Of a stretch of DNA of 64,000 nucleotides, positions 24,484 through 35,266 are shown piece by piece; the first letter of the stretch is position 1; the number at the start of each line of letters is the position of its first letter. Source of the DNA: Lojkania enalia (lineage: Eukaryota > Ascomycota > Dothideomycetes > Pleosporales); assembly GCA_010094045.1 (NCBI GenBank), contig ML986617.1, positions 186,001-250,000 of the forward strand, read 5' to 3'. Made by a program: the position numbers and the translations under genes. The notes below the pieces were generated by a model that had not been told where the DNA came from, ran no database searches, and worked only from the letters and a program-made list of their open reading frames with translations.

Positions 24484-24817
24484 GTGCATGATTTCGTCAT
24501 TGATAGTATAGAACATGAAAAAATGAAAGTATTGAAGTTTTTTTACAGAGAGTTCCTTAACTCGGTAGGCGAGAAGGAAGCCTATATGACCGCAATGCAG
24601 AGAGAAATGACTCTAGCTTACTTATAGACTCGCAGAAGTCTCTAACAAAACCCGTTAGTGACCCACACTAATTGCAGATTACTTTTCGAAAGAAACTGAG
24701 AAAGAAAGCATTAGATGCAGGCAAGGAGAAGGTATCATGCTACAAGAGCGGACCGTCTTAGATCACCATCTCTACAGTTGAAATCCTTGATATTACAATT
24801 TGTGTGGCGGATTCTGA
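24484..24817. terminator. tail-to-tail 3' region of P450 and GPI-protein genes
   Basis: Two convergent genes end 334 bp apart, so this spacer must contain both 3' UTRs and polyadenylation sites. A T-rich run lies at 24538-24545. No coding potential recognised. Confidence 0.45.
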
Positions 24818-25722
24818 TCAAGCAAGAAGCCGGCCGACTAGTGCTAGCACACCTACGACCATCACACCACCTTGCTTTAATTTATCGGCTGCAGCCGTAG
24901 GAGCAACTATCGTGGAGGTGGTAGCGCTAACTGAAACCCAGGTAGGGGAAAGAGCCGAGTTCGTGCTATTTCCTGAGGCAATAGAGGTAGAGCGAGCCGG
25001 CGGCTGGGGTGGCCTGGAAATGCCTGGAGGACAGTCCCAGTGGGGAGAAGGAACAAAGTGAGGTGAGCAAGTCGTTACGCTCGGGGCAACGGTGTGCTCA
25101 TCGGACTTGAACGTGGGAGCGCTGGAAGCAGGGGGCGTCGAAGTAGCCAGAGGAGCTGTTGATGGAGCTTGGGTTGAAGGTGCAGCCGACGACGCCGAAA
25201 AACCTGGCTCAGGGGCTGGCGCGGTTGGCTTAGGCTCGGGTTCCTCCTGGTCAGGACAGTCCCAGTCTGGGGAAGGTTAGTGTGGAAATTGGCAAATCAT
25301 CTCAGTGAGACGTGCGGTTCTTGTGGGGCTTGCATCCAGTCGCGGTTGGTGAAGGTGGTGGCGTGGGTGGCTTGGGCACGCCTGAAGGGCACTTCCATTC
25401 TGTGATGAATATTAGCTTGGAAGTCAATATGAAAATGCCAGCGAAACTTACGGTCTTCATAAGCGACGCATTCAGTAGCGGCAGCTTGAGCATGGACCTC
25501 GCCGAGAGTATGTTCACCAACCGGAAGCCTGGTGGTCTCAGGGACGTTAGGTGGGCAGTGCCAATAATCTTCATGTATAGTGAGAATTGCAACACATTAA
25601 ACTAAAATGTGGCGGTACTTACCTCCGTGAGGCTCACAAGCAGTAGTTTGCGTGAAGGCGAACTGGTCGTCTTGGGCGACAACCGCAGCCGCAGCCGCCA
25701 GCAGAATAACGATGACTTTCAT
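24818..25722 (-). CDS. secreted, probably GPI-anchored protein with CxPH..W-x-CP repeats
   Basis: Four exons on the minus strand: complement(25623..25722), (25452..25568), (25316..25399), (24818..25266); 249 aa. Signal peptide residues 1-16 (MKVIVILLAAAAAVVA). A short module Cys-x-Pro-His..Trp-x-Cys-Pro is repeated: CEPHG/DYWHCPPNVPE, QWKCPSGVPKPP, CKPH../HWDCPDQEEPEP and CSPHFVPSPHWDCPPG, a pattern known in fungal cell-surface proteins of unknown function. The repeats lie across exon junctions, so exons 2-4 begin at equivalent places in the module. Ser/Thr/Pro/Ala-rich linkers look heavily O-glycosylated. The C terminus (GGVMVVGVLALVG) fits a GPI-attachment signal. Introns are 54, 52 and 49 nt; the third has a good CACTAAC branch and AG but only a GC donor (GCACGT at 25315-25310), yet its removal is needed and sufficient to keep frame. 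Role: cell-wall or surface protein; not identified further. Confidence 0.75.
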
Positions 25723-27010
25723 AGCGAGGACGTGGAGCAACTATGTGTGTTGGTGTGGGTGTTTGTGGCTGAGGTTGATATTGCGAGGTTGTAGGGTTAT
25801 TGTGGGTGTGAAGAGAGAGAGATGTAGGAATAGGGCTGGGTAGCGGGGGAAGGGGGGGCTTTATGTAGGCTCCTAAAGAGTACTCTGTTGGCGCGGCGCC
25901 TCCTTGTTGCCTACGAGACCGGCCATTAGGGTACTCGTAGGGTGAAAATTTTCGCGTCAATGGAAACGGGTCGAAGAAATTCTGCGTCCGTCTTTGTGCT
26001 AATCTCTAATCAATATGTAGAGTTGTGTTTGTTGTATACGTCTTCGCATTACAACGCCCATTGAAGTCATGCACCGCAGGCGCACCCTCATTGGGGAGGC
26101 AAGCCTGATTGGGAGGGCCAGGACCGAAGTCAAATCTAAATCTAGTAGCGCAGTTTGTGGAATATGAGACGTCAGGACCTCAAGGGAAAGTTATGTGCCC
26201 AATAGAGCGCGCTTGCTCCATTGTTCAGGCCTGTCGAGCGCCTTCTGCAGGGTCGCGATGAACATAACCATTCCCTTTAGGCATAGTGCATCTGTTTATT
26301 ATTCCCAGGGCGCTGGTCTCCTAATATATTAGAAATGGATTTGCCGAACCTCAGGAGTGCTCTGTCGTCTTATTAGAGTGGTGCAACACGCTATTATGTG
26401 AGTGTTTACACACTAGCAACCAGTACCCTGGAAACTCACAAGAGTAGCACTAGCTGTATTACGGACGTATAAGACTGTTGCACGCTCTGCCATGTGATAC
26501 GTCGAATGCGACCATGAGAGCTGTTCCAGATGGTAAATCTGTCCTGGCAGATCCGGTCAGGCCATCGAACTCATTCTACGGAATTCAGAGCATTAAATTC
26601 CCAGATATAGCGCAAAACATTCGTTAGTAATGGCGGCCGAACGCTATCATGATTATCACAGCATGTATCATTGAGCAACGAGAATATTAGCAAAAATATC
26701 TCCCACAAGCAACGTCACGCAAACAGATGAGATTCTGCCGTGGCTTTTGAACTTAGGGACTCCAACCTAGTCATTTAGTTTGGGTAATTAGGTTCCCCTC
26801 TATCTCCCTCTAGTATTCAACCCTCCTTACGTCTATGATTATTTTTACATCTCTGTTTCTCTTCTTGCTGATTTATATCTGCTAAGTAATGGAGCAGGTG
26901 AGGAAAAACTATGTCGATTTGCATCAGTGGAGGATAAAGGCTATTTATACTCTCTGCCCTAGTATCACATGATATCGGGGCTAATCCTTAATGGGGATTG
27001 TGCCACATAT
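25723..27010. other. intergenic, no gene recognised
   Basis: Left part is the promoter of the repeat-protein gene, with CT-rich and GGGGAA-rich runs (about 25840-25860). The remainder is moderately AT-rich and could include decayed upstream PKS sequence, but I could not read convincing domain motifs before about 27.01 kb. Confidence 0.45.
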
Positions 27011-27900
27011 ACGACGTTACAACCTACACGATGCTTTATGCAAGTCCCAGCTGCCTGTGGATTTCTTTGCACTCTTTAGTAGTTGGAGCGGACTCGTTGG
27101 GCAATAGGGCCAAGCGAACTATGCCTCCGCCAATCCCTTCCCCAACGTTTTCTCACAATAACACCATTTCCCAGGCTTCCTTGCTACGACTATTGATATT
27201 AGCTTCATGGAAGATAGAGGTTACGTAAGCCGCAATGCCTACGTGCTCAACTACTTCCGTATGACTTCCATGCATGTACTGTACGAGCAAGATTTATTGA
27301 GATCGCTACAATTACTGATAGAGCCATCAAAACCTTCTTGTGGGTAGAACTAGAAAAGTCCTGTCCGCGTAGATACCTCAACAAACTGTAGCTTACCCTA
27401 GGGCTCCGTTCTACACAGCAGCTTTCCGCACCCAACAACCGCACCGCCTAGAAGCGGGATCCGTGCATAGCTTTCTACCGCAACATCAAATTGCAGTAGG
27501 CTAGAACTACGATCTCGGACAATGAGTAGCTGAAGCGCTTTCTTGCGGATACCGCTCTGGATGCCATGATGCTCGACGCCAACAATACGGCGGCCTTCCT
27601 CGCTAGAGAGATTGGGAAGTCGCTTTCGGCTTCATGATGCGTGACTACGATGATGGCCAGGACGATATTGACCTCAGCTAACCGCCATCAACCCTGGGTG
27701 TCGATTCGCTCGTGGCCATCAAGCTATAGAACTGGTTTAGGCATAATCTAGGCTTCGAGGTTAACGTGCCCGAAATTCTGGACTCATTGATCACATTACG
27801 ACTAGAAGAACGCGCTGTTGGAATGCTGAAACTCAAATGCACTGCCGCGAATGGTGCAAATGACGGCAACGAGAAGTATCTATCAACAAAGGCACCGTAA
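27011..27900 (+). pseudogene. 3' remnant of a polyketide synthase gene (KR end plus acyl carrier protein)
   Basis: Conceptual plus-strand reading, with stops and two frameshifts, gives the end of an iterative type I PKS. From about 27011: NLHDALCKSQLPVDFFALF, then SSWSGLVGQ*GQANYASANPF, the Ser..Tyr-x-x-x-Asn active-site stretch of a ketoreductase domain, then TTIDISFMEDRGYVSRN. After a frame change near 27.3-27.5 kb come FYRNIKLQ and FLADTALDAMMLDANNTAAF; after a second change near 27.63 kb comes the carrier domain with LGVDSLVAIKL (phosphopantetheine Ser codon 27706-27708), NWFRHNLGFEVNVPEILD, and a natural C-terminal stop at 27898-27900. Several stops (TAG for CAG/TGG, TAA for CAA) fit RIP. 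KR and ACP order fits a highly reducing or partially reducing PKS. The upstream KS-AT-DH part is missing. Cannot be functional. Confidence 0.85.
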
Positions 27901-29161
27901 GCAAACACAAGCCTAAGACGGATATAATCCCAAAAGATATAAAAATTCTATGTTAGTAAGCTACTAGACATGTTCCCCATTTCCGCGTGTTATTTTATGT
28001 TACGATGCCAGAGGGGAGAAGTGGCAGCCAAAAATGATGTGAATTAAGGGGTATCGAGGGTCTATATATAGGTAGGATGTAGCTGACGTAATAGCCGAAT
28101 ATCTAACGTGACTTTTATACCGTAATGCACTTCTTAGCACCAGGAGATGGCACTATGGGAGCATTCGTAGGGCCAGTCAACACATGTCTCGAGTGTAAAA
28201 CCGAAGCGGAGGGCTACATTTATGGCCTGGGGCCTAATATCATGCTATCAGGAAGACAGATAATTCCTATCTTTGTTCCCCAGTTGTAACTGTTGTTACA
28301 GCCAAAAAAATGAAGAAGCCGTAGTGCAATCAGATGTCTTAGTAGTTGAGGCGACCGAATCCACGATCATCTGTGCATGTCAGCACTGAGAGTATTTCGT
28401 TGTGATCTTAGTAAACCCTGGACTTCAAATGCGGTAGGAAACATCTCTGATTCAACTTGTGCCTCTGGTATCTGAGAGCAAGTAGAAGAAATAATAGTAG
28501 TTATAAAAGTTGAACGAGGCCCGCTACTAAAGGAGGACATCTGTCATGGGATGTACTTGGCTCATGTAGCACTGTTATCTTCTGATGCTCTCGACCAAGA
28601 GTAATCTCTGCAATCCTGGTTTCTCCGAGGCCTTCTAGCCGACTGTACAGAGCATGATTGAAAAGTGCAAAGGGGGATAATACGCCCTAGTCCATTTGAC
28701 CACGCCGCTTTTTTACAATGCTTGGCAGCTGTAAATCGAAGACCACTCCTGTGCTAGGGTTTCAGCTTTGGGGTGGAGAGCCGCTGGAAACATTTCACGT
28801 ACAAGTGGCATGATGGTTTCTACTAAATAAATCTGTAAAGCCAAATCTTTTTTACAATTTCCTCATCTAATGTTTTTAGGGGGACGCCCCTATTTTGCGA
28901 TTTTTAAGCATAACGGCCAAAGCGCCTTTCACAGGATTGGAAAAAGGCAGCTGGCGATCGACGCTATTGAGGAGGCTAGGAAGAAGAGCCTGAGTTGGTG
29001 GAGCTTGCCACGAGGTCGCGCCTGTACATGACGGCACGTCTTTACGTAGTATAGATTTGATTTGGGAGAACTAATTCGGGATAGTAATGGGCTCTGGAGA
29101 ATAACAACAATTTTGAGTGCTAACATTCCTAGTAATGGGTTTGGATTGTATGTGTGCATCT
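27901..29161. other. gene-free spacer downstream of the PKS remnant
   Basis: About 1.26 kb with scattered stops in all frames, one short minus-strand open frame (28929-29165) without motif. No further PKS domain or transposon motif was recognised. It contains the 3' flank of the acyl-CoA dehydrogenase gene. Confidence 0.45.
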
Positions 29162-31156
29162 TCATAGCTTTTCCAATCTAGTGATCTCTCCTGCATCTCC
29201 AAGAAATATTCTCTTATCCACAATTACTTCCTCCCCCAAATACTTCGGACGCAGATTTGCAACTTGCGAAACTGTTTTAGACTGTATCCACCTAGATGCA
29301 GCCGAAGCCGCCACCTCGTCCCGGTTGATAGTCGCATCGTAGACGAGCAAGCAACCGCATATGATAACGTTCATATGCTGGATAATTTCCCGACCCTTAT
29401 AGAGCAGGATATCCTTGTTAGCGTCCCTCGCCAAAGTTGTCAACGCCTGCAATCTGTTCTCTATAGCTGCAACCTCTTCCTTAAATTCGACAGCAGAGCT
29501 CTTCAAAATATTCATCGCCCACGGCACAAACATATTCTCCAGTACGTTTCCGCCCCCCAGCCTCTTATCGAGCAACACGCGCACCACATCCTCGGCCATG
29601 ACGCTCACCGTTCCTTCCCAAATGGGATTGACTAGGTTATCCCGAAAAACTTTTGCAATATTCATTAGCCCGCCATCCTCATTATTCTCACAGTACCCGA
29701 CACCACCGAGACACTCCATGCACTCCCGCAATCCTTCAACCGAAGCAACACTAACTTGCGCTTTCATGACGGGAGTAATCAATCGCAAGAGTGTAAGTAC
29801 TTCAATTTTATCTTTAGGAATCAATTCCTCTGCCTTCGTACCTCTTACCATCTGATCCCAGTCTTGTTCGGCGGCTCCTTGCAGCGCTACTGCTAGAAAC
29901 ACAAAGTGAGTAGCTGCCCAATATTTGATGGTCTCATCAGCCATCCATCGAAGATGCTGTGCATTGTCCTGCAATAAGCCGCCCCTGACCTTACGCACTC
30001 TGGAATAAGCGCGGCAAACAGCAAGGCCGCGGGACCAGTTAGCTGCGGATCCTGCAGCAGTGTGTAGACGCGTGATGTTGAGTATGGAAGCTATCTCTTT
30101 GATACCCTGGCCTTCGGCACCAATAAGGAATGCTCTAGTGCCTTTCAGTTCAAGCTCGGCAGTTGGAAGGGACTTGGTTCCAAGTTTACTTTTGAGGCGC
30201 TGAATGCGGATGCCGTTGAGCTCTGATGTATGAGATTCATTGTTATTTGGATAGAGGGGCGGGATAGTTTTCCCCGTACGTCGACGCATCGGAGCATAGA
30301 AAGCGCTCAATCCTTTGGATGTTTGGGCTAGTAGGACGGTCATCTCAGAATCGGTTGCGCTGCTGAACCACTTAAAGCCATCGATGCGCCAGGGGCCGAG
30401 TGGCATGCCTACTGCGTCTTTGTCTCGTCCTGCTGCAGCTTCAGCATTGTGTTCATCAACCGTAAGTCTACGAGCCACTGTCTCCGTCCCACTGACGTCG
30501 CTTCCACCTGTACGTTCTGTCATCCACTGGCCGCTTGTCCATGCGTCTTCCGGATCTCGCGATGTGAGTCTTCGATATGCTTCCTGTAGAGCGTTTGCCC
30601 GGCCAGGTTGATCCCCATCCGGGTCGCTTAAATGCTTTGATAGTAGTGTCGCGGCTCCGTCAGTCATGCTCATTGGACACCCAGTCATAGTCGCTGTACA
30701 GCTCCACAAATGGCCCAACGCAAATTCATGAACTCGGCGGTTCCAGCGTGTATTTTCCTTTGCGTAGGCTACAGCTATAACTCCCTCCCGGTAACCGATG
30801 GCTTTGAGCGCGTTCCATCCTGTAGTAACCCAAAGGGGGTCATTTTTGTTCTCTTCTCCAAATGTGGTTAAAGGTTTGAGGACGGGATGATTGGATTCAG
30901 CGTCTACGGAGTGAACGAGCACTGAGGGGTGAAGAGCCAGGCGGGAGAAGTGGTGCACATGCGAAGTGACGGGAGAGATGTTTCGTGGGAGATAGAGGGT
31001 AAGGATGCGTGCAAGGACCCTGTCGTCTGAGACAGGGATGGCTTTCTTTGGTGATGCTGGAGTGCTCTCCGGAACCGTGTACTGGGGTGGAATCGAAGGG
31101 AGAGCTTGGAAGAAGCCTTCTGTTGATGATGATGGTGCTGCCAACGTGGAAGTCAT
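29162..31156 (-). CDS. AidB-like acyl-CoA dehydrogenase
   Basis: Single uninterrupted exon of 664 aa. The protein begins with an AidB-type N-terminal extension (GFFQALPSIPPQYTVPES) and has the long form typical of AidB/ACAD11-like flavoproteins. Visible blocks: DPLWVTTGWNALKAIGYREG; CPMSMTDGAATLL; QWMTERTGGSDVSGTETVAR, which corresponds to the FAD-contacting T-E-x-x-G-G-S-D loop; DGFKWFSSATDSEMTVLLA; GIRIQRLKSKLGTKSLPTAE; and, in the C-terminal helical domain, CMECLGGVGYCENN. E. coli AidB protects DNA from alkylation and keeps weak isovaleryl-CoA dehydrogenase activity; fungal homologues are thought to act on acyl-CoA, in peroxisome or mitochondrion. The C terminus RLEKL resembles a weak PTS1-like end (..EKL), suggestive but not proof of peroxisomal import. 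Lack of introns is unlike the neighbours. Adjacent to the dead PKS 3' end, tail to tail. Confidence 0.92.
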   Translation of the reverse strand: MTSTLAAPSSSTEGFFQALPSIPPQYTVPESTPASPKKAIPVSDDRVLARILTLYLPRNISPVTSHVHHFSRLALHPSVLVHSVDAESNHPVLKPLTTFGEENKNDPLWVTTGWNALKAIGYREGVIAVAYAKENTRWNRRVHEFALGHLWSCTATMTGCPMSMTDGAATLLSKHLSDPDGDQPGRANALQEAYRRLTSRDPEDAWTSGQWMTERTGGSDVSGTETVARRLTVDEHNAEAAAGRDKDAVGMPLGPWRIDGFKWFSSATDSEMTVLLAQTSKGLSAFYAPMRRRTGKTIPPLYPNNNESHTSELNGIRIQRLKSKLGTKSLPTAELELKGTRAFLIGAEGQGIKEIASILNITRLHTAAGSAANWSRGLAVCRAYSRVRKVRGGLLQDNAQHLRWMADETIKYWAATHFVFLAVALQGAAEQDWDQMVRGTKAEELIPKDKIEVLTLLRLITPVMKAQVSVASVEGLRECMECLGGVGYCENNEDGGLMNIAKVFRDNLVNPIWEGTVSVMAEDVVRVLLDKRLGGGNVLENMFVPWAMNILKSSAVEFKEEVAAIENRLQALTTLARDANKDILLYKGREIIQHMNVIICGCLLVYDATINRDEVAASAASRWIQSKTVSQVANLRPKYLGEEVIVDKRIFLGDAGEITRLEKL

Positions 31157-32081
31157 CCTGAAGGTTCCAAAGCTCTTGAAAGGGTATTCCGTGAGGGCCT
31201 GTCAATGTTCGCACTGTTGTATGAGTGGGCAATGGTTTCACATGTTACTTTGGAGTGGATGTCGTGTGCCGCATAGTCCCCCTAGAGCGAAGGAAAAGCC
31301 CGTCGAGGACTGAAAGGTCTGAATGCCGTGTTTAGGATATAGATGAGGGCGACTTCGAGGAGGATCAAATACGTAGGATCATATGTTCACCAGCTGGTCT
31401 GAAGACCTGAACCAACTTGCCTCGGTTGAAAGCCAGACTTGCCAGAAATGGGAAAGCGCCGAGGCTTTGGCCTGGAACCCCTCATCTTCAACAGGAACAT
31501 CCTCATTTCTCCAGTACATTTCGTGCTCAACGAGTTAGCCTTATGGGCGCCACAGTGGTTTCACTATCCGTCATGGAGTGCACCCTGTTCGGCCGAGGTC
31601 GGCCGAGTTCTCTGCGGCAGAAATACTAGAAAAGCTGAGGAAAGTACGTCGCTAATCATACTAGAGCTCTGTTCGTGGCCGAGAACATTTATGAACCAAA
31701 AATTAGGGAGTAGATCCGAAATTAAGAGCAGGAGCGACTGAAGGCCTAATCTCATATCCAGGCACAGCAAAGTAGATCGACACTTAGTCCTACGACGGCG
31801 CCGCTAACTAGGGTCGATCAAGTTCCCGTGCGGAAGGCCATGGAGTGGTTAAATGTCTGAGCTAAACGACAAATGGGAGAGGTGTTGTACTTCGCTACTT
31901 CGTATACACCTGGATCTGCTCGTCCTTGCTCCCACAACTTAAAATCGACGCGAAGTCTTTGCAATGGAACCAGTCTATGCGATACTAACTGGCTAGAGCA
32001 AGAATCCAGTTGATGTCGAACGGGCGGTGTTCATCCTTTTTTTTATCACCATAAGTATGTTAACGCAGGGCAATAGTTAAA
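31157..32081. other. intergenic, promoter of the AidB-like gene; otherwise nothing recognised
   Basis: About 0.9 kb. Overlapping short open frames on both strands (31417-31629, 31439-31741, 31564-31770) have no recognisable motif and are antisense to one another. The right end borders a decayed gene. Confidence 0.4.
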
Positions 32082-33544
32082 ATGAGACTTTGCGCTCTTT
32101 CTACTCTTTTGCTGGCGTCCTTCGCAATCGATGATCCTACCTTCTGTACTCCATTAGAAAATGGTGTCTTCGTCACATACGAAGGCAAAGACACCTTCTG
32201 CACCTTGCCCAAATGCAAACTAACAAGTCATTGTTCATCAAGAGAACCTCCTAAGCACGAGTGATAGAATCGTTGTCCGCACGAACGCAGATACTATACT
32301 CTACGATGTTGTACGATGCAAGGTATCAGGACAGACGGCGAGAACTACATTGATTGCTATCTGTTGAGGGTCAAGGAGCTATATACTATCTAATCTCCTG
32401 TTCCACCCCATATCGAAGCTGTCCTCGATTGGTATCCTGCTGCAGAGAACGTTACGTATGACATCTCAATGGAGGATCAAGAAATCACTATCCCTGGGTC
32501 TAGTGACCATTTCGGAACTTGGTCTTCTCATGATTTGCAAGTATCTATGTATGGGACAATAAGGGAAATTGAAAATCAATGAGTAGCAGCTGCGGCCGCA
32601 ACTTCACATAGGCAGCGAAGCCAAAACGGCCCTTGGCAAGTTCCTCGTTCGTTACTACCAGACTCATGTTGGCCTTATTACCTAGGGTCTCGAAGATGGA
32701 TATGACGCTCATGTTGGGATGTCTACACTGTATGGTCTTTCCGTAGCTTGACTGGTCACGGATACTTCAACCGAAGATAAAGAAATTATTCACTAATTAC
32801 AAGGCTAAATGAATATCGAACCAATCCCACTGAAGGATAATATCGTCTCGCCGCCCATTAATGTGAGCCTTTTCCAGGACCCAACTTTCCTCCCCGTCAA
32901 CGGGACAACTTTCCTAGAAGCTCTCTTCTGTCCGACCGCCGCGCTCGCGCCTTTCAATGAGCCGGAAATCGAACAAGACCACGCCTGGGTTACGAAGACG
33001 CTTGAAAGCGCAGGCATGAAAAATGGTGCATGGGTGTAGTCACCAGGAAAAAATCTTACAGCTGCAGTTGCTAGAGCGAACTCATCCGTCTCTGTTCTGC
33101 TTGTTACTCTGGGATACATACACGCTTGACAAACGACTGGACGATTTTCGATAACAGCATCATTAGTGATTACCATTCCTACTACTAAGTTCGCTGACTT
33201 ATCACAGGCATGGCATACTTAGCTCTAATCTCTGATAAGCAATATAATTATCATTCACTAGCATCGATTCGTGGACGCGGACAAAACCACCCTATTTCAA
33301 TTCTTGGGCCGTCCAGTTCTCAAAAATACCGGCTTCGGGAGGCTGACTTCGTCCGGCACCTATCAACTCTTCATCCCGGATAATTCTAATTGATATAAGC
33401 TAGGCGATTGTTTGAACATCACATTCCCTAATGGTTCGTCGGTGTATCCTGAAGGAGGCGAAGAAACGCCAGACGGACCGTTTGAGATTTTGCTGCAGCC
33501 TGCTGATACTAGACCTCCAAAAACTGGACTGGTAATTAGCTTAT
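32082..33544 (+). pseudogene. decayed secreted-protein-like gene, family not recognised
   Basis: A plus-strand ATG at 32082 begins a signal-peptide-like stretch (MRLCALSTLLLASFA) followed by GVFVTYEGKDTFCTLPKC. The conceptual reading then resumes in other frames: NADTILYDVVRCKVSGQT, NYIDCYL, PPHIEAVLDWYPAAENVTYD and ISMEDQEITIPGSSDHFGTW (about 32.40-32.53 kb), then LGKFLVRYYQTHVGLIT, the open frame 32809-33039 (VSLFQDPTFLPVNGTTFLEA), NLTAAVARANSSVSVLLVT and finally LGDCLNITFPNGSSVYPEGG ending in a stop near 33544. The Cys content, N-glycosylation sequons and signal peptide suggest an extracellular protein. In-frame stops and frame changes that do not coincide with good splice sites suggest a broken gene, though a multi-intron gene cannot be excluded for parts. 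I do not recognise the family. Confidence 0.35.
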
Positions 33545-34825
33545 AGCCCCGTCTGGTGGTAGCGGGCTTTCATTTTGGTATAAGCACATCAGAACCTGAT
33601 GCCACACGTACTGCTCGTGGGAACCGATGTTTCTGTAATGCGTTGGTACAGCGTAGAAGATGTTATGGGTGAAGGTGGCTCGTATGAGTATCCGAAGGTT
33701 TTAATCATTGATTATATCTGTGCTTAATTTATGGATATTCTATGAGCTAGTCTAGTATACTAAAGAAGACACTGCCAATGTTTGATGTAGAGAGCCACCA
33801 TTTGCTCTCTTGTTCATCGACGATAGAAGCATTTAGGTGTAAGCGATCTTCAACTACCCTTCAGATATGAATCGGATTCTATTCAAGTATGGGAGCTGAT
33901 GGAGAAATCAGATGCTCGATAGAACCTTAAAATATCGAATATCACGTGATGCCCTCGCGACATCGTTTCAGTCGTCCTCCTAATTACCACGGTGCAAAAC
34001 CATCTTAAACTAAACTTTCCGTAATATCCCTAAATGAAAAGACTCTTGCAACCCCACAGCTATAGCAAGTGAATCCTTCTCTAGCGGCGTTCTTCACCAT
34101 CGCAAATCTTAATAGGTAATACTCTGATACTGTAAAACTTCACCATAACGTGTTTCACCATCGAGTCGAAAAGAACGTGCTGAACAAGCGACGCGCATCT
34201 AAATTTCGCAACCCTGCAACAAAATATAAATAATTATAAGTAGAATAATATTATCTAGAAGAATCGCTATCCTCTACATTCTCTATCTCTACTTTACCAC
34301 AGTAACTCTGTGTCCGGCAGCCTTTGACTCCTTTTTTGGAGGATTTCTGTCGCCGCTTTTGGAGTCACTTGCGCCCAAAGTGCCAAGTCCAATCCCTGCA
34401 ACCACTTTGAATCCTCCAACCCGTGCTCACGCATACTCGGCGCGTCTGCCAAGCTCTTAGGTGAATACGATGACTCACTCAACGCGAGGCCAAGCGCGCC
34501 TCAAATGCAATAAAGTCATCGACTTCGCTGGAAGAGGCGGGCTTGGACTTGGAAATCTTTCATTGTGGTTTTGTTTCATAGTATCTCATTGGCCCGTCGA
34601 ATTCACTGTCCGACCCCATTGGTGGAAAGGGGGAGGGACGGCGGAGTGACGCAGCCCAAGAACAGAATGCGAGATATACGGAATGAATAGAACGAGGGTC
34701 TCAGAATATATAAATGGGAAGGGATCCAAGCGGGAAGAGATGCAATCCACAATTCTCCCAAAATCACAACGTTTACCTATCAGAGGGACCATTCCGTTCA
34801 AAACTTTATTTGGGTTCCGGCAACT
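33545..34825. other. gene-free spacer
   Basis: About 1.28 kb, AT-rich in its first half. The open frame at 34294-34482 (-) starts at TTG and leaves only ~46 codons from its first ATG, without motif. The last 200 bp should hold the promoter of the VOC gene; a T/C-rich run is not prominent. No RNA gene or transposon motif recognised. Confidence 0.4.
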
Positions 34826-35266
34826 ATGATTCCCCAGAAAGTATTCTTTATCAATTTCCCCGCTGCAGACATCGACGCCGCAACCCATTTCGTGACTGCG
34901 CTCGGCCTTACTAAGAGCAAAAATGGCTGCTCTGAAGGCAAATCGGCCATGTTCGGATACGGCGACAATCTCCAGCTCGGTTACCATGCACACTCGATGT
35001 TCAGCACCTGGCTCCCTTCTAGAAAGACAATTTCGTCGGCCAGCACCGTCGAGACCATTGTGACTCTGTCGGTTGGATCACGCGATGAAGTGGACGCCCT
35101 GATCCAGAAGGGCATTGAGGCTGGAGGAAAGCGGGGTCCGAATATGGTGCCCGACGGGGATAAGTGGGGGTTGTACTCGAGAAGTGTGGAGGATCCTGAT
35201 GGGCATCTCTTTGAGATTATCTATTGTGAAAAGGACTGTCAGGAGGGCGGAGAGGGCGGGAAGTAA
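34826..35266 (+). CDS. VOC/glyoxalase superfamily protein (single-domain)
   Basis: Single exon, 146 aa, close to the usual size of a one-domain glyoxalase/bleomycin-resistance/dioxygenase fold protein. It has the expected beta-alpha-beta-beta-beta module twice: KVFFINFPAADIDAATHFVT then GLTKSKN, and in the second half TIVTLSVGSRDEVDALIQKG followed by YSRSVEDPDGHLFEIIYCEK. The E-D-P-D-G-H-x-x-E motif carries the C-terminal metal ligand (Glu) of the family. The N-terminal ligand (usually His/Gln near the start) is not obvious. Fungal and bacterial relatives are annotated as lactoylglutathione-lyase-like proteins of unconfirmed activity. The start ATG at 34826 matches the beginning of the first beta strand. 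This is the last intact gene before the AT-rich transposon block. Confidence 0.85.
   Translation: MIPQKVFFINFPAADIDAATHFVTALGLTKSKNGCSEGKSAMFGYGDNLQLGYHAHSMFSTWLPSRKTISSASTVETIVTLSVGSRDEVDALIQKGIEAGGKRGPNMVPDGDKWGLYSRSVEDPDGHLFEIIYCEKDCQEGGEGGK

Noticed and set aside
24804..25280. Plus-strand open frames of 85 and 62 codons
   Set aside because: Antisense to exon 4 of the repeat protein, whose frame has signal peptide, repeats and GPI-like tail.
29264..29855. Plus-strand open frames of 123 and 146 codons
   Set aside because: Antisense shadows of the AidB-like dehydrogenase gene.
34294..34482. Minus-strand 62-codon open frame
   Set aside because: Begins at TTG; from the first ATG only about 46 codons remain, with no motif or partner exon.
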